From: Sphagnum magellanicum
Lineage: Eukaryota > Streptophyta > Sphagnopsida > Sphagnales > Sphagnaceae
Direction of reading: 5' to 3'
NCBI GenBank assembly: GCA_021904315.1
Contig: CM038925.1
Location: forward strand, 5,272,501 to 5,336,500
DNA length: 64,000 nt
Part shown: positions 36,056 to 51,734 of the stretch, one piece after another
How positions within the stretch are numbered: position 1 is the stretch's first letter
How the letters are laid out: every line of letters starts with the position of its first letter
The notes under the pieces: generated by a model
What the model saw: the letters and a program-made list of their open reading frames with translations, nothing else
Told to the model about the DNA's origin: nothing
Database searches by the model: none
Made by a program: the position numbers and the translations under genes

Positions 36056-36401
36056 AATAAGAAAATTTAAGCATCTTTCTACATATGTGTGGCTACCTAC
36101 TACAACCAGCATTTAAAAAAAAAATTTGAATGCGAAATTTTACTAAAATGAGAAAATAAAAAATGAAAAAAGAATATTCTGTCAAAAAATATTCCCATTT
36201 TTTCTGAAAGAAAATTGCAAGATTTCAAAAAAAAAAATTCACCACAAATTAGATCCAGATTTTAGTTTGGTAGCAATTTAAAAATATTTTAAAAATTATT
36301 TAGACAAGTTTTAAAAATCAATCATCAGTTCATTTCATGCTAAATCTCTCTTGGGATGCTAGCCAATGACACAACACAACATCTCTTGGATGGGCAGGGC
36401 C

Positions 36402-36402
<1 letters not shown>

Positions 36403-36426
<24 letters not shown>
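36403..36426. repeat. (AT)n microsatellite
   Basis: Uninterrupted AT run of about 11 units, about 1.2 kb upstream of the host gene. Confidence 0.85.
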
Positions 36427-36434
<8 letters not shown>

Positions 36435-36815
36435 ATTACTAACTAGAACTGCATATACTAGGTCAAAAATTTTAATTAAAATGTTTTTTTTTTCCTGAAA
36501 TTTGGCACAAAAAAAATTCATTGAGAAAGAACAAAAATTGGCTATGCATTAATAATAATTAAGTAAAAAGAATGACATGTTCCCAGCTTCCAAGACTAGA
36601 CTGAAGAAGCTGTTAATTTAATAACCATCTCCTAATCATGTTTTTTGGAACCTTAAACTTATGGGATAAGTAATCCCTACACTCTCTGGTGGTGGTGGTG
36701 GTGGGGGAGTGAGAGTTTGCGTGTAGAAAGAAAGAAAGAAGCAGCCCATGACTTGGGTGGGAAAGAAGTTTAAAGAATAATAAATTACATGTAAAGAAGC
36801 AACCCCTTTTTTATA

Positions 36816-36842
36816 ACACACACACACACACACACACACACA
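36816..36842. repeat. (AC)n microsatellite
   Basis: Uninterrupted AC run in the upstream region of the TAR2-like gene. A (GGT)n patch lies near 36689-36703. Confidence 0.9.
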
Positions 36843-37181
36843 ACTTCTTTAGTGATTTCTTTCTCAACATTCAAGTTCTTTCTCTCTCATGACCACCCCC
36901 TTGCATGATTGACAAGCAAGAAAGCTAGCTAGCTAGCTCTGGAACCAGGGAGCTTAAGAGATGCAGTCCAGTTTTGGAGTATTAGATCTCATGATTTGCA
37001 TGCAGGTGACACTAGAGGGGCTGTGGGTGAGATAATTTCCTATCTCCCCAGAGGGTCTTAGCTTTCTCCCTTCTTTGGTTCTTTTGGGCTGTGTGTCTTT
37101 TGGTCTTTCTTTAGCCTTCCCTTTTGTCTTAGTGTGATAGTTTCGACCATTGATTTTTTATTGGATTTTTGTCCATGTCAC

Positions 37182-37190
37182 TATATAAAT
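37182..37190 (+). promoter_or_regulatory. candidate TATA box of the TAR2-like gene
   Basis: TATATAAAT lies about 420 bp upstream of the chosen start codon. It is the clearest TATA-type element in the 1 kb before the gene. If used, it implies a 5' leader of about 390 nt containing a T-rich stretch and the AGTC-rich repeat at 37511-37557. No canonical auxin-response element (TGTCTC) stood out next to it. Transcript ends would decide. Confidence 0.45.
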
Positions 37191-37510
37191 AAATTTATAC
37201 GTACTTTAAATTTAAGTTGGGGTAGGGATTATTGAAGTAATTGGCTCATAAAAATGAAGCTTTTTAACACAAGTTTGCTAATGATTTTCTTTTTGTTGTT
37301 GTTTGTTTGTTGATGTTTGTTGTTTTTGTTCTTTTCGTGAACCCTCCCTCCCCCCCCCGCCATCATCATCACCATCCAGTTGAAGAAGCTCTTGAAGCTC
37401 AAGATAATATGGAGTTTTGGAGGTTTGGAGTTTTGATTAGTGGATTGCACAAAATTCTAGTGTGAAAATAAATTTGTTTTTGGGGCCCGGGGGTTTTCTC
37501 CCACCCCGGA

Positions 37511-37557
37511 AGTCAGTCAGTCCAGTCCAGTCAGTCTCAGTCTCAGTGAGTCAGTCC
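37511..37557 (+). repeat. CAGT/AGTC-rich short repeat in the presumed 5' leader
   Basis: Repeated CAGT, CCAGT and CTCAGT units make a low-complexity tract about 50 bases before the start codon. It is open in the frame of the gene back to a stop at 37458-37460 but contains no upstream in-frame ATG. Confidence 0.7.
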
Positions 37558-37607
37558 TCCAGAGGAAGGAAAAAACAAAGAAGAAAAAAACAAAATCACT
37601 TCCAGAA

Positions 37608-41344
<3,737 letters not shown>

Positions 41345-42480
41345 CAGAAGATCATACTTAATGCCATATTATTATCTTCAAAAAACCCACTAATCTTTCT
41401 GACTTGGTCAAGAGCTTCCAGCTCAAAAATCCACCCATTGCCATCCCATTGCCAGTTTTGTTTTTTGCTCCCTACTACTGACATTTTTGTTCCCAAAAAA
41501 AAAAAAAACACTTTGGGGGGAGTTTTCTGGAACAGCTTGGAAAATGTGACTAACTTTGCAAGAGGCTAATGACAGACACTATATATGTAGGAAAGGCATG
41601 ATGATCATCTCTTAAGACCTTTTGAAGTAAACAATCTCTCTCTCTTTCTCTCTTGTGCTCTCGACATGATCTCCAGCTGAGTTCTGTGTTTATGTAAAAC
41701 TTTAGCTGAGTTGGAACAAACCAATCTTGGTACAAAATCCATGAAACCTGGCTTGTGGACAATAACCTACTTGAATGCTCAAATTTTGTTTTGAAGGAGG
41801 TTTGCAAACCTATGTCTTTTGCTATTACTTTGATCCCATTTTTTGCAGCCGTGGGTTTCTTAATTACAATGTCAATTGCTTAATACTAGTTTTGCTTCAC
41901 CATGATTCTGTATAAAACTTGCGTAATATGATAATAGGAAACCTTTAGAGAAATGTCATCCTCAGAATTACAACATAGTACCTGTGGCTTACGAACACCT
42001 CTCTGGACATCCTGAGCATATACACTTAACCCTCAACCCTAAACCTTGAGTTTACACTTAACTTGTTGGAAAGAGTTTATAATTCTGGACCCCCCCAAAT
42101 TTGAACTTAAAAAGACCTTGATTTTGCACCTGCCTTCCACTTAGTAGGTTGCGGGAGACTTCAAATGGGTGATAATTTAGTGAGAATTGACTTGAATCAA
42201 ATGGCAGAAAGTGGGCAAAGGTGGTGCTGGTACTTAAGCTTTCTTCTGTATGAAAACTATTAGGCTAAGCCTTGAGAATGTCAAAAAAGAGTGGCCACCA
42301 CGCCCTCTGCACCATGCTGGGATCTGGATTCTGAAGATAATAATTTCTTCCAATTTTCTCCAACTGCAAATTTTCTGAAAAAACATTTTTTTAGCAAAAA
42401 AACCCTGCATGTGGTACTAGGTCATTGAGGATGGTGAAATTTTGAAAAAGAATATACAAGAAGAACATGTAGCAAAGTGA
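41345..42480. other. 3' flank of the TAR2-like gene, no second gene
   Basis: Presumably includes the 3' UTR. It contains a 14-A run near 41496-41509 and a CTCTCT tract near 41635-41652. No further coding region was recognised. Confidence 0.5.
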
Positions 42481-42558
42481 AGATGACCTGCAGTGTGTTG
42501 GTCTGGTATTGGCTTTTGAACATATGAGCCTGGTCCGAGTATTAGGTGTGTAAAGAAA

Positions 42559-42655
42559 TTTCATACCAGCTTGGTCTTGGGTCCTTTTTCAACCTTTCAT
42601 ATCAGCCTGGTCTTGGGTCCTTTTGCAAACTTTCGTACCAGCCTGGTCCTTGTAG
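42559..42655. repeat. 36-bp tandem repeat, about 2.7 units
   Basis: TTTCATACCAGCTTGGTCTT plus GGGTCCTTTTTCAACC starts at 42559, 42595 and 42631 with few differences. It belongs to a wider 42480-43100 block whose phrases (CATACCAGTCTGG, TTGGGTCC, GATACAAGGCTGATATTGCC) recur in diverged form near 57590-57780 and 59285-59340, so it is probably part of a dispersed element. Confidence 0.75.
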
Positions 42656-43030
42656 TGGGTCGAAGGCCCACTTTAGATGGGCTCCTGGGTCCAAATTCCT
42701 AGGAACGAACTTGGACTCATGATTTGAAGCAAGTTGAATACTTGAGTTGTACCATAACTTGGACCCTAGCTTGCATCTTGGTTCTCCAAATCATGAGCTC
42801 TCTCCTTTGAGCTCATTTCTTTATAGTTCTGAACCAGTTGATTTTCCCTTGAAAATCGTGCCACTTTTTGGTATTGGACCCTCATCTAAAAGCCATGGGT
42901 CCTCAGCCAATAGGATTGCTCTAATCCATTGGACCCTCATCTAATGTGGCCCTAAGAGGGTCCTTAGTGGATTAGTATTGATACAAGGCTGATATTGCCT
43001 CAAGTCATACCAGTCTGGTAGGATCCTCAC

Positions 43031-43081
43031 TACCAGTCTTCATACCCCGCACAGGATACCAGTCTTCATACCCTGCACCAG
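43031..43081. repeat. 26-bp tandem repeat, two units
   Basis: TACCAGTCTTCATACCCCGC plus ACAGGA at 43031 repeats at 43057 with minor differences. Same TACCAG-rich family as the 36-bp units. Confidence 0.75.
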
Positions 43082-43289
43082 CCCATATACGAGACCAACA
43101 GCAGAGAAGACACATGCAAGTTGTAATAGAGTTTTCAAGAGTTTCACAACCAAAAAGTCAAGTTGGCTGTGCCCAGGGACAAGAAGTTTAGTTGGCAGGA
43201 AAGCTACTGAAATATTCAAAGAGAGAGATTTCCAAGTCATTTTGATAGCTTTATATGGGCAGTTTAGTTTATAACCAAGGGTTATAGTG

Positions 43290-43693
43290 TATGTGTACTA
43301 ATATATTATTATTATTATATGAGGATTTTTGAAAGATGATTATTTTGGCTTGTGTTGAAACTTATAGAGTTATGATATCTTGAAGGATTTTGGTTTCTTT
43401 GGAGGGTTTGTTTTGAAGATTATATTTTGCATGGTGTAATTTTAATATGGTAAGTAGACAAATATATGAAAAACATTTGCAATTAAAGTTTTATAATTTT
43501 CTTTGCATTGATCAATAGTCTTTGAATATTGAAAAGATTTTGTAGCCCCTTTCTTGGTGCATCTAATATCACAAAAATCACTGAAATTGATTTTTCAATG
43601 AAATACTGAAATTTCCATAATTCTTCTTTTGCATTAAGATACTTTTTAATGTACCTGGCAAGGCCACAGTGTGACACACACATCCCTTGTTTT
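43290..43693 (+). repeat. 350-bp repeat R, copy 2 (downstream of the TAR gene)
   Basis: Shares GAGGATTTTTGAAAGATGAT, TTGGCTTGTGTTGAAACTT, CTTGAAGGATTTTGGTTTC, TTTCCATAATTCTTCTTTTG and GGCAAGGCC.CAGTGTGACAC with the other R copies. It lacks most of the left part and has about 150 bp of extra sequence (43445-43600) between the middle and right blocks, possibly a later insertion. Confidence 0.75.
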
Positions 43694-44273
43694 ACTAGTC
43701 CTTTTGGCTATTTGGAAACCATATGCACATAATCAGCAACAACAACTCCAAAGGTCTCATAACTCTCTGTAATCATACCACTAGAGCAAAACACAACCTC
43801 TAAAGATCTATGTATCCAACTTGAGAGTTGTGGTGGGTACCTAAAGAAAGTACATTGAAAAAGCAGGTACAGACAGAATGTTTTGCCATACCTCTTTTCC
43901 TCTCCTGAGTCCTTCCTCAGTACTCACTTGTTCAATTCCAAAAACCAGAAATTGGAAACTTGGTTTTGGGTTGGGCTGTGTAATAAGAATGAAGTGTTTC
44001 CTAATTTGTTGGGCAACGCAGTACTTTCTTTCAGGGAGGAGGTGGTACTACTTACTTCCTTCCAGTTCTAAAGCTCAATCATTTGGTGTGTCTGACATGA
44101 CAGCAAATGGTGCCTTCTTCTTCTTCTAGTTCTACTACTACCCTACTTGGCTGCAGAGTTGGATTTGTTTCTGAGAGAAATGTACCAAAACCACACACAT
44201 CTTCTTAAACTTCATTTTTTTTTTGGTAGAATTGTTTTTCTGGCTGTTTTCTTCCTTTTGAGTGTGCATTTTG

Positions 44274-44619
44274 TTGGCCTTGTCTCTACCAAGGCAAAGG
44301 TTATTGTGTTTAGATTCATTCTAGAGTATAGTAGCTTAAGGGATTTTTATAGGCCCCTAGGTAATAATAATAGGTCTATTTTTATATGAGGATTTTTGAA
44401 AGATGATATTTTGGCTTGTGTTGTTGAAACTTGAGATTAGTTATAATAGAGTTATAATAATACCTTGAAGGATTTTGGTTTCTTTTAAGAGGATAATTTT
44501 TTGAAGATTAGGTATATTTTTGCATGGTGAAATATTTGAGTTTCCATAATTCTTCTTTTGCCTTAAGATACTTTTTTAATGTAAAATGGCAAGGCCCCAG
44601 TGTGACACACCCCTTGTTA
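44274..44619 (+). repeat. 350-bp repeat R, copy 3
   Basis: Nearly complete copy with all blocks seen at 35038-35403, from TTGGCCTTGTCT to GGCAAGGCCCCAGTGTGACA and CACCCCTTGTT. It lies only about 600 bp beyond copy 2 in the same orientation, so copies 2 and 3 could be a local duplication. Confidence 0.8.
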
Positions 44620-46272
44620 AAGTGAAGTACACATAACTCTGAGGGCCAACTTGTACTTTCAGGCTGGCCCCTTGCTCCAAAACTCTGGCTTCATCATTTG
44701 GTAAATAACTTGGTGCCACATATGACCTTCCACTTGTAGGATAAGGACCAAGAATGGGGCTATTCTACGAATGATGAATATGGGTCCCGTGCAAGGCACG
44801 AGCTCAGCACGAGACCCAGGACCCGAATTCCCAGAACAGCCATGTTCAAGTTCCTTACCCAATGTAAAGATCTTGGTAGAATTTTGTTTTTAATAAATTG
44901 AGTGTAGCAAGTTTATCTGCCTAAGCACGAAGCTTGATAGCTATAAGTAAACTAAACAAAATGCATCATGCATCTTGTGGAGAAATGGACAGCTCTTTTT
45001 CATTTGAGAGTAGAGGATGGCATCTTTTGCGATAAGGGTTGTCCTTTGTTGAGACATAAATTGTATTTTTGTGGTAATTAAGGTGCCCTCTATTTACCCT
45101 AAAAAACATTTACAGGTTCTTTATGCATGTTTCAAGTTCTTTTTCTTTTTGTTCAATTTTATGATAGAGCCAAAACTTCAAAGTGGTGATCATCATTCAT
45201 AAGAAGATTGAAGCCAAATTTGGCAATAAATGAGATATGAAAGTTTTGAAAAATTTCCGAAGTAAATTAAGTCAATTTATAAAATTTTGCACTTTTTCAT
45301 AGTCCTAAATGCCCAATGTCCAGGCTCTAATAACAATCCCTACAAATCAATTAAGGGGTGATCTATAATTTGATATTACTTGCTACATAAAAAGCCATCC
45401 AATTCTAAGAATTGAATCTTGTATCACCACCACTAGTTTGTTTGCATGTTTGAACTAGGAGGCTATTGTAATAAGTGAGCACTATTAAGAATCAAGTAGG
45501 AGTTGCTAATGTGTGCTCAAGAACTTGCATACACCAATGTTGGGTGGCTTTCCTTTTACTCAAAGAAAGAATCGACGAGTGAAGGTTGGATATTGCCAAC
45601 TTTTGTCAATAATTTTGTGAAACCCATTGATTTTTGGCTTGTTTGCTTTTCAAAGAACTTGGAACTAGAGTGAGTAAAAGTATGGTTAGATGGTTCACTT
45701 TTGATTTTGTGAGCCTATTTTTAACACTAGCTTATTTAACTTGTATAGTAGAATAATTCACAACTTATGCATGAATATACACCTATGTTTCCATTCAAAA
45801 ATGTGGGTAATCCCAAGTTTGTATGCAATTAGACCTATACTTGGTTTAAAAATACATGTAAAAAGATGAAGTTTTGAATGAAAAATGGCTTAATGAGACT
45901 TAATAAAATAATGTTCAATTAATAAAATAAAATGAAATCTATAAAGAATGTTTCAATGCATGTTACTTTTTTAAAACCTCATTTGATATTGTTCTATTTG
46001 TAAAAAATAAAAAAATTGCCCCTATTATGTCAAGAAAATTTGCAAGTTAAAATATAATATTCCTAATTTAGGTTTGTAGGATAATAGGGTTGAAGAAATC
46101 ATGTTCCTCAAGGTACAAGAACTCAAGGAACGCCATAATTTTTTATGGAAATCAAAAATACTAAAGGTTTCATCTTTTTTAACAATAGCCACTACAAACA
46201 TATATTATTTCACAAACCCTACAAACAATAATCAAAATTACTTTTGGTCCTTGGATGAGTACTTTTCTTAAT
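44620..46272. other. intergenic; dispersed core repeat near 45.2 kb
   Basis: No gene was recognised. At 45175-45240, CAAAGTGGTGATCATCATTC, AAGAAGATTGAAGCCAAATT and TGGCAATAAATGAGATATG form a reverse-complement copy of the repeat at 14159 and 61090. The rest is AT-rich. Confidence 0.5.
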
Positions 46273-46908
46273 GGGTGAAAACACAATCAAAAGCGTCAAA
46301 GTAAAAATCCTTTTCTAAGGATTGCACATGACATGTGTCATTTTTGTGTTAGTTTATAATTTTAAAATTTGTATTTCAAGTACCCCTTTTAACACTACAT
46401 TTTAAATATAAATAAAATTTGACTAAAAATTGATTTTATATCTTTTATATTATGCATTCATGCCCTCTATCATATAAACATGAACAATTTTTGTTAAAGG
46501 CACATTTTCAAAATCCATATTTTTCAAGGTCAAAAACACATTTGAACTAAATGTGCTCAAATCAGTTATTAAAAAAAATCATTAGTTCAAGTCTTTTCTC
46601 TCTCATAATTATCAATGTTAAAATTGTTTCCAATTTTTATAAGGAATGGTGCACATTTGGTAGAAAAAAAGGATGTTTGAAAAAAACAAGGACTATCCAT
46701 TCTCAAGGTTTAAGTGCTTTTAACATGCAAAAACATTTTTTGTTTGTGTCAAGTTTTGAGCATGTAAACTTGGCAATTAAAACATATTCCAAAAAATTTA
46801 TGACAACCCAAATTATTATACTTCACTTGTGATTTTTCAAACATACAAAATCATTGTTTTAAGGAATGTCCACTCACTTGGGTGGCTTCTTTGACTACGT
46901 TTTTACCC
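46273..46908. mobile_element. non-autonomous TIR DNA transposon, 636 bp, TSD TAAT (copy X2)
   Basis: Full-length relative of 22137-22779. The left end begins GGGTGAAAACACAATCAAAA and the right end, reverse-complemented, GGGTAAAAACGTAGTCAAAG. TAAT flanks both sides (46269-46272 and 46909-46912). The different target sequence from X1 (CCAT) shows the 4-bp flanks are true target duplications and not part of the element. No coding capacity. Confidence 0.83.
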
Positions 46909-47159
46909 TAATGTTCAACCATAATCCAAAAATTTAGGATACACATTTTACTAAATGTTGGTGTTGGATGTTTTCCCTAGTCATATGTCATAGGGATATT
47001 TTACAACCAAAAAAATTTATATACAAGGTCATTTAAAATTCCTCCATGGTTCCTATGTTCATTCTTGGAATTTTTGATATAGGAAATGTTAGTGAACATC
47101 AAAGCATGTCCAAATTTTGATTAAAATAGACCAATAGAAAACCCATGATGTGCATAATG

Positions 47160-47600
47160 TAAGAGTATTAAAAAATTCGTCAATATTGTACCACACAAGC
47201 ACAAATCATTCATAAAATCAAAGTGATTCAAAAAAAATGATAGTGTGACATTTTTTATGGTACCACCCAAGCATACTTTCACCCATCACTAGTATTGGTA
47301 GGCTTTTTATTGAATCAAGTTCAAGTCCAAGTTATAAGTCGAGCTTTAAGGTATCCAAATCAAAAATTTAATGTCTTGCTAAAACCACCATTGGAGCAAG
47401 ACCAAACAACTAACCTTTTAAAAAATTGAACTAAAACTAAGCTATGTTAAACCTTTTTTAACAACTTGAGATTATTTAAGTAGATTATTATAACTTTTCC
47501 ACAAAAAAAATGCATGACCCTACATTTTATGTAATTATTTAGTTTTAATTATACATATATCTTGGGCTTCACATTACTACACACTACTAGTGACAATCAA
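47160..47600. repeat. dispersed repeat Z, copy 2
   Basis: From about 47270 it aligns with 33980-34740 (ACTTTCACCCAT, ACCACCATTGGAGCAAGACC, CATGACCCTACATTTTATG, CTACTAGTGAC). GTACCACACAAGCAC near 47191 and GTACCACCCAAGCAT near 47261 are direct repeats. Unclassified. Confidence 0.45.
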
Positions 47601-48749
47601 ATGATCTCAATTGATGAAATAAATAAATTGACTCTATGGAAATTAACTTCCATTTAATGAAAATATTGAATGAAATTACATGTGGTTTGAATTGAATTTG
47701 AATTGGGGGTAGACCCATCTTTTGGTGGTAGCACTAAAAACATCACACCCCAAATTTCTTAGACTCATTAAAGTTTAAGACAACATAGGATTCACTTAAA
47801 GAATTTTCATTTCAAATTTTATATCAAAAGAGTATGTAGGTTGTGTAGAATCTGAAATTTTAAATTGGATTTGCATAAATTTAAGTTTTAATATTCCAAA
47901 TGAATGATTAAAAGGAATTTTTCAAAAAAAAAACTCTTCAAGTTTTAGTTCAAAAACACAAAAGGATCATGTATTTTCACTTTTTCATCAAATTTCTAAT
48001 AGGGCTTATAATGGTCCTTTTTTTATTTGATTAATACATAGTGGATTGAAACAATTACAAATTTTTGAGCAATTTTCGAAGGTTAAAACAAGGAGGTCTT
48101 GAAAGGTCATTGCATTCATGTCTTCAAATTTGTAATAATTTCCACTCTTTTTTTTTAAATCAACAATTGGGGCCATACCTTAATGATTATAGTTTATAAA
48201 CCAAAAAGAAAAGATTTTATAATGGTGCAACTTAAGATTTAGTGATAACGGGTCAAGAATATCAAGAACACATGTTAATAACATTTTAAAAACACAAATG
48301 TTTTATGTTTATAACTTATGTAAATGTTTATAATTTTTCCATGTTGTGTACAAAAGTGGGAAACACAAAGCCCATGTGATGCAAATCAACAATAAAAATG
48401 ACAATTTAAAAAGATTAATTTGATTTAATTTAATTGGGTCCACCTTTCTTTGGATTTTAGTGAAGGGTGGTTGCAAGGTAGGATGATTCATTTTTTGTGT
48501 CACAACGTAACTTTTTACTAAATGTGATGCATTTACATGTTATTAACATACCATAAAATCAACAATATGTCAAATTTTTTATTATGTTTAAATTGTTAAC
48601 TCTAATAAGAATAAATTTATATATTAAAAAATGACATATATCCACCAAATATATACTAATTAAAAATAATAATTGAAAAATATGGACTTGCATATTGTTT
48701 TTTATTTGTACTTCTTTATACATGCATTTTTGTATATTATTTTTATTTA

Positions 48750-49355
48750 AGGTGAAAGCACGGTAAAGTAAGCAAAAAAAAAATCCTATAAAAGTAATCA
48801 CAATCACATTTATGGCATAAACATGAAAAAACGTATTCAAAACTTCTTTAACTTTCATATTAAAGCAATGGTGCATTCCATTGAGTTTATGGTTAACTAC
48901 ACATAAAGTTTGAAGAATTTTATTATTAAAAAAAAGGATGAAAAGTATGTTCTAAACTGACTAGGTTTTCAAATTTTCAAACATACTTTTATATGAAAAA
49001 TTTAATAGATTATGACTATAATATGAAAAAATTTAAACACATTGATACATATTAATGTTTCATCCATTTAAAAGTTTAAAAGATCCAATTACAAGTGTAC
49101 ATTCATCATACTTTCATATACTTGTTCAAAAGTGGGACATATACTTTCCTGTACTCATATTTTATTGAATGTACTTAAATGCATATTAAAACATGTAATC
49201 TTTTAATATTATTCAATGAAGTCAAAGAACTTCCTTTTATTGATCATTAAAATAAAAAATATTCATGAGCTCAATGTATTAAGGCTTAATTTATGGATAT
49301 TTTCCATAAAAAAATCAAGTATCCCTCATTGGCATACTTTACCATGTTTTCACCC
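48750..49355. mobile_element. nested non-autonomous TIR DNA transposon, 606 bp, TSD TTTA
   Basis: Inverted ends: AGGTGAAAGCACGGTAAAGT on the left and, reverse-complemented, GGGTGAAAACATGGTAAAGT on the right. TTTA flanks both sides (48746-48749 and 49356-49359). It interrupts repeat Y, whose intact copy lies at 26830-27440, so insertion is inferred independently of the termini. The left terminal G appears mutated to A. There is no transposase frame. The ends closely resemble those of the X elements. Confidence 0.82.
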
Positions 49356-49567
49356 TTTAGAATATTTTATAGGGATTGATTATATGATATATTAAAGTAT
49401 TAAAAATGTAGATGTAAAAATTTTGTTAGAAAAAAATTAAACAAAAAACAATTATGGAATTTTCAATGACTTGAAATGGGCCACATTTTCACAAGTCCAT
49501 ATCATAATTACTTTGTAGTGGATTTGATCTTTTTTTCTTAACATGTACATTAAAATGTTGTTTAATT

Positions 49568-49591
49568 TATATATATATATATATATATATA
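49568..49591. repeat. (AT)n microsatellite
   Basis: Uninterrupted AT run inside repeat Y copy 2, followed by TTTA tetranucleotide units. Confidence 0.85.
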
Positions 49592-49745
49592 TTTATTTAT
49601 TTATTTAAGTTCATTAAACATCATGTAATTTTCTATTTAACTAATGATATCATAGTAGACTATAATATTCATTTTGACACAACTTTATGAACCTTTAGGG
49701 AATGATTTATCTGTTGAAAATAAACCACCTTAGCTTGCAATCACC

Positions 49746-51734
49746 TTGAAGTGGTTCTTAATGGTATCATTTAAGGATGGGTTTTCCCTTAGATTCAAAT
49801 TTAATTCACTAGTAGTAAAAGCCCATTTTGTGACCTATCCAAAGCAACTAAAAGTGTTGTTTGCAACTATTTTTAAACAAAAAAAACCTTGTTTCAAGAC
49901 TTGAAAAGATTTGGAAATCAAATTTAAAATACAAACCTTAACATAATAGTATAAAATATATACTAAAAATTGTTTCTAAACATTTTTGTTCGAAATATTT
50001 CAAGACTATTCCAAGATGGATAATCACCAAAAGAGGGAAAGGTGATTCCTATTAGCATGGATGCACCCAAAATGATCTTTATGTTGAACGATGTGGATTA
50101 ACTGAACAAACTAATACTACTATGAGTATCACATATTGGGAGACCCAACAATTAATATATATTAAACCTCAAATGGTAACTTCCAAATAAGAAAACTAAA
50201 TGAAAAATAAAGAAAAATCCTTTAATCTTGAGTATTAAAAACCCACAAAAAAGTCCTCCAAAAGGGGCTTTTATGAGAAAATGAATAGGAAAAATATAAT
50301 CACATCCAAACAAATGAGATGTGTTCAAATGTGTTGTTGTCCCCTACCTTGATTATATCCCCAACCTTTGACTAAGCAATTTTCTTTTTGTCATCATCTT
50401 TTCCATCTACATATGACCTCATCCTAAGTTATGACATTTTCATTCTAGTATCAAAATTATGTCCACAAAGAGCTACAATCTTTTATATCAAATGTAACTA
50501 TAAAAAATGACCCATGTTGGTTTTGACTATTAAAAACCTTTAGAAAAAAATCCCAAGCAAAGAAGAGAACTTTTATGGGAAAATGAATAGAAAGAAATGA
50601 ATTGCACATGAACAAAAGAGATACCTCCAAGTGTGTTATTGCCCCATGCCAAGTGCTTATATCCCGAAACTTTGACCAAGTGATTTTTTCTTTGTTTTTA
50701 TCGTTTCTATTGGCATATATATACCCTCACCTTAGGCTACTACATTTTCTTTCTAGTATCAAAACTACTTCCAAAAATTGCTACAATCTTTTATATCAAA
50801 CTTAACTAATTATTATTTAACATAAAAGAAAGTGCACATAAAACATTTTCACTAAAGTCCTTTCCAAAATCCACCAAATACATTATACTCTTGGAAGTTT
50901 CTCCAAACTACATCCTTTTATGTAATATATACACACCAAAGTTGTATTAGTATATATGAAGCAATTTAAGTACATAATATTAGTCTATATGTTGGTATTA
51001 AAAAAAATACTTGTCAACTATGAAATTAAATATATATCCATATGATATTCATACTAGGGTGGGTATTTGATTTGGGTTTTAATCTCTCATACCATACTGA
51101 CCTACATATTGGGTTTTGCAATATTGTGGATGATACTAGTGTTCATGCTTCAAAGGGGCAATGGATTTAGGTATGGATTAAAGGTGAAAGATACTAATGT
51201 TAATTTTGGGGATGGTGATGGATCTAGGTCTTCAACATACTAACGGATGCTTGTGTCCCAAAATGTTTGCTTATGATTTGAAACCAAATAAGTAACAAAT
51301 ATGACTTGTGTGCTTTTCCTTTTGATAATTTCGTGGTTGGTGTTAGTGCCTTCGTTTTCTTTCACAACTAATCTTGTCATAGGTGCAATTTTTTTCAATG
51401 GGTATAACCAACTTGGTTTTTTTGCATACAAGTTTTTTCCTATGGAAAAAAGATCTTCATTTTTCCATTTCAGATTTTGAGGATTGCATTGCGGATGAGG
51501 TAGTTGGTGTAAAATTCATTAAATTATTGGGTGAGCTGCAAGAACCTAAATAAACAACATTAGATTTGTTACAAGCTATCAAAAGTCATGACGAGGTATG
51601 AATAGTGAAAGAAGTTACAACATGGAAGGTGTACATTTTGCTTTTCTTGCAAAGATTTGACATTTTGAATGCCACACCATTGTAATAGTGCTATGTGGGT
51701 TTTTTTTCTCTTCATGACTATTGATGTATAAGTT
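49746..51734. other. AT-rich intergenic, no gene recognised
   Basis: No gene. Two diverged versions of one phrase (TACCTTGATTATATCCCCAA...TTTTCTTTTTGTCATC...CATTTTCATTCTAGTATC and its variant) occur near 50345-50490 and 50640-50790, indicating an old duplication of about 300 bp period. Confidence 0.4.

Larger units (their letters stand above)
48480..49745. repeat. dispersed repeat Y, copy 2 (interrupted)
   Basis: Aligns with 26830-27440 on both sides of a 606-bp insertion at 48750-49355. An AT dinucleotide run (49568-49591) has also expanded within it. The other copy shows the uninterrupted order. Confidence 0.65.

Noticed and set aside
17575-36842. CRISPR-like regular repeats
   Set aside because: The regular arrays here are microsatellites or direct tandem units without spacers, and the setting is a plant nuclear genome.
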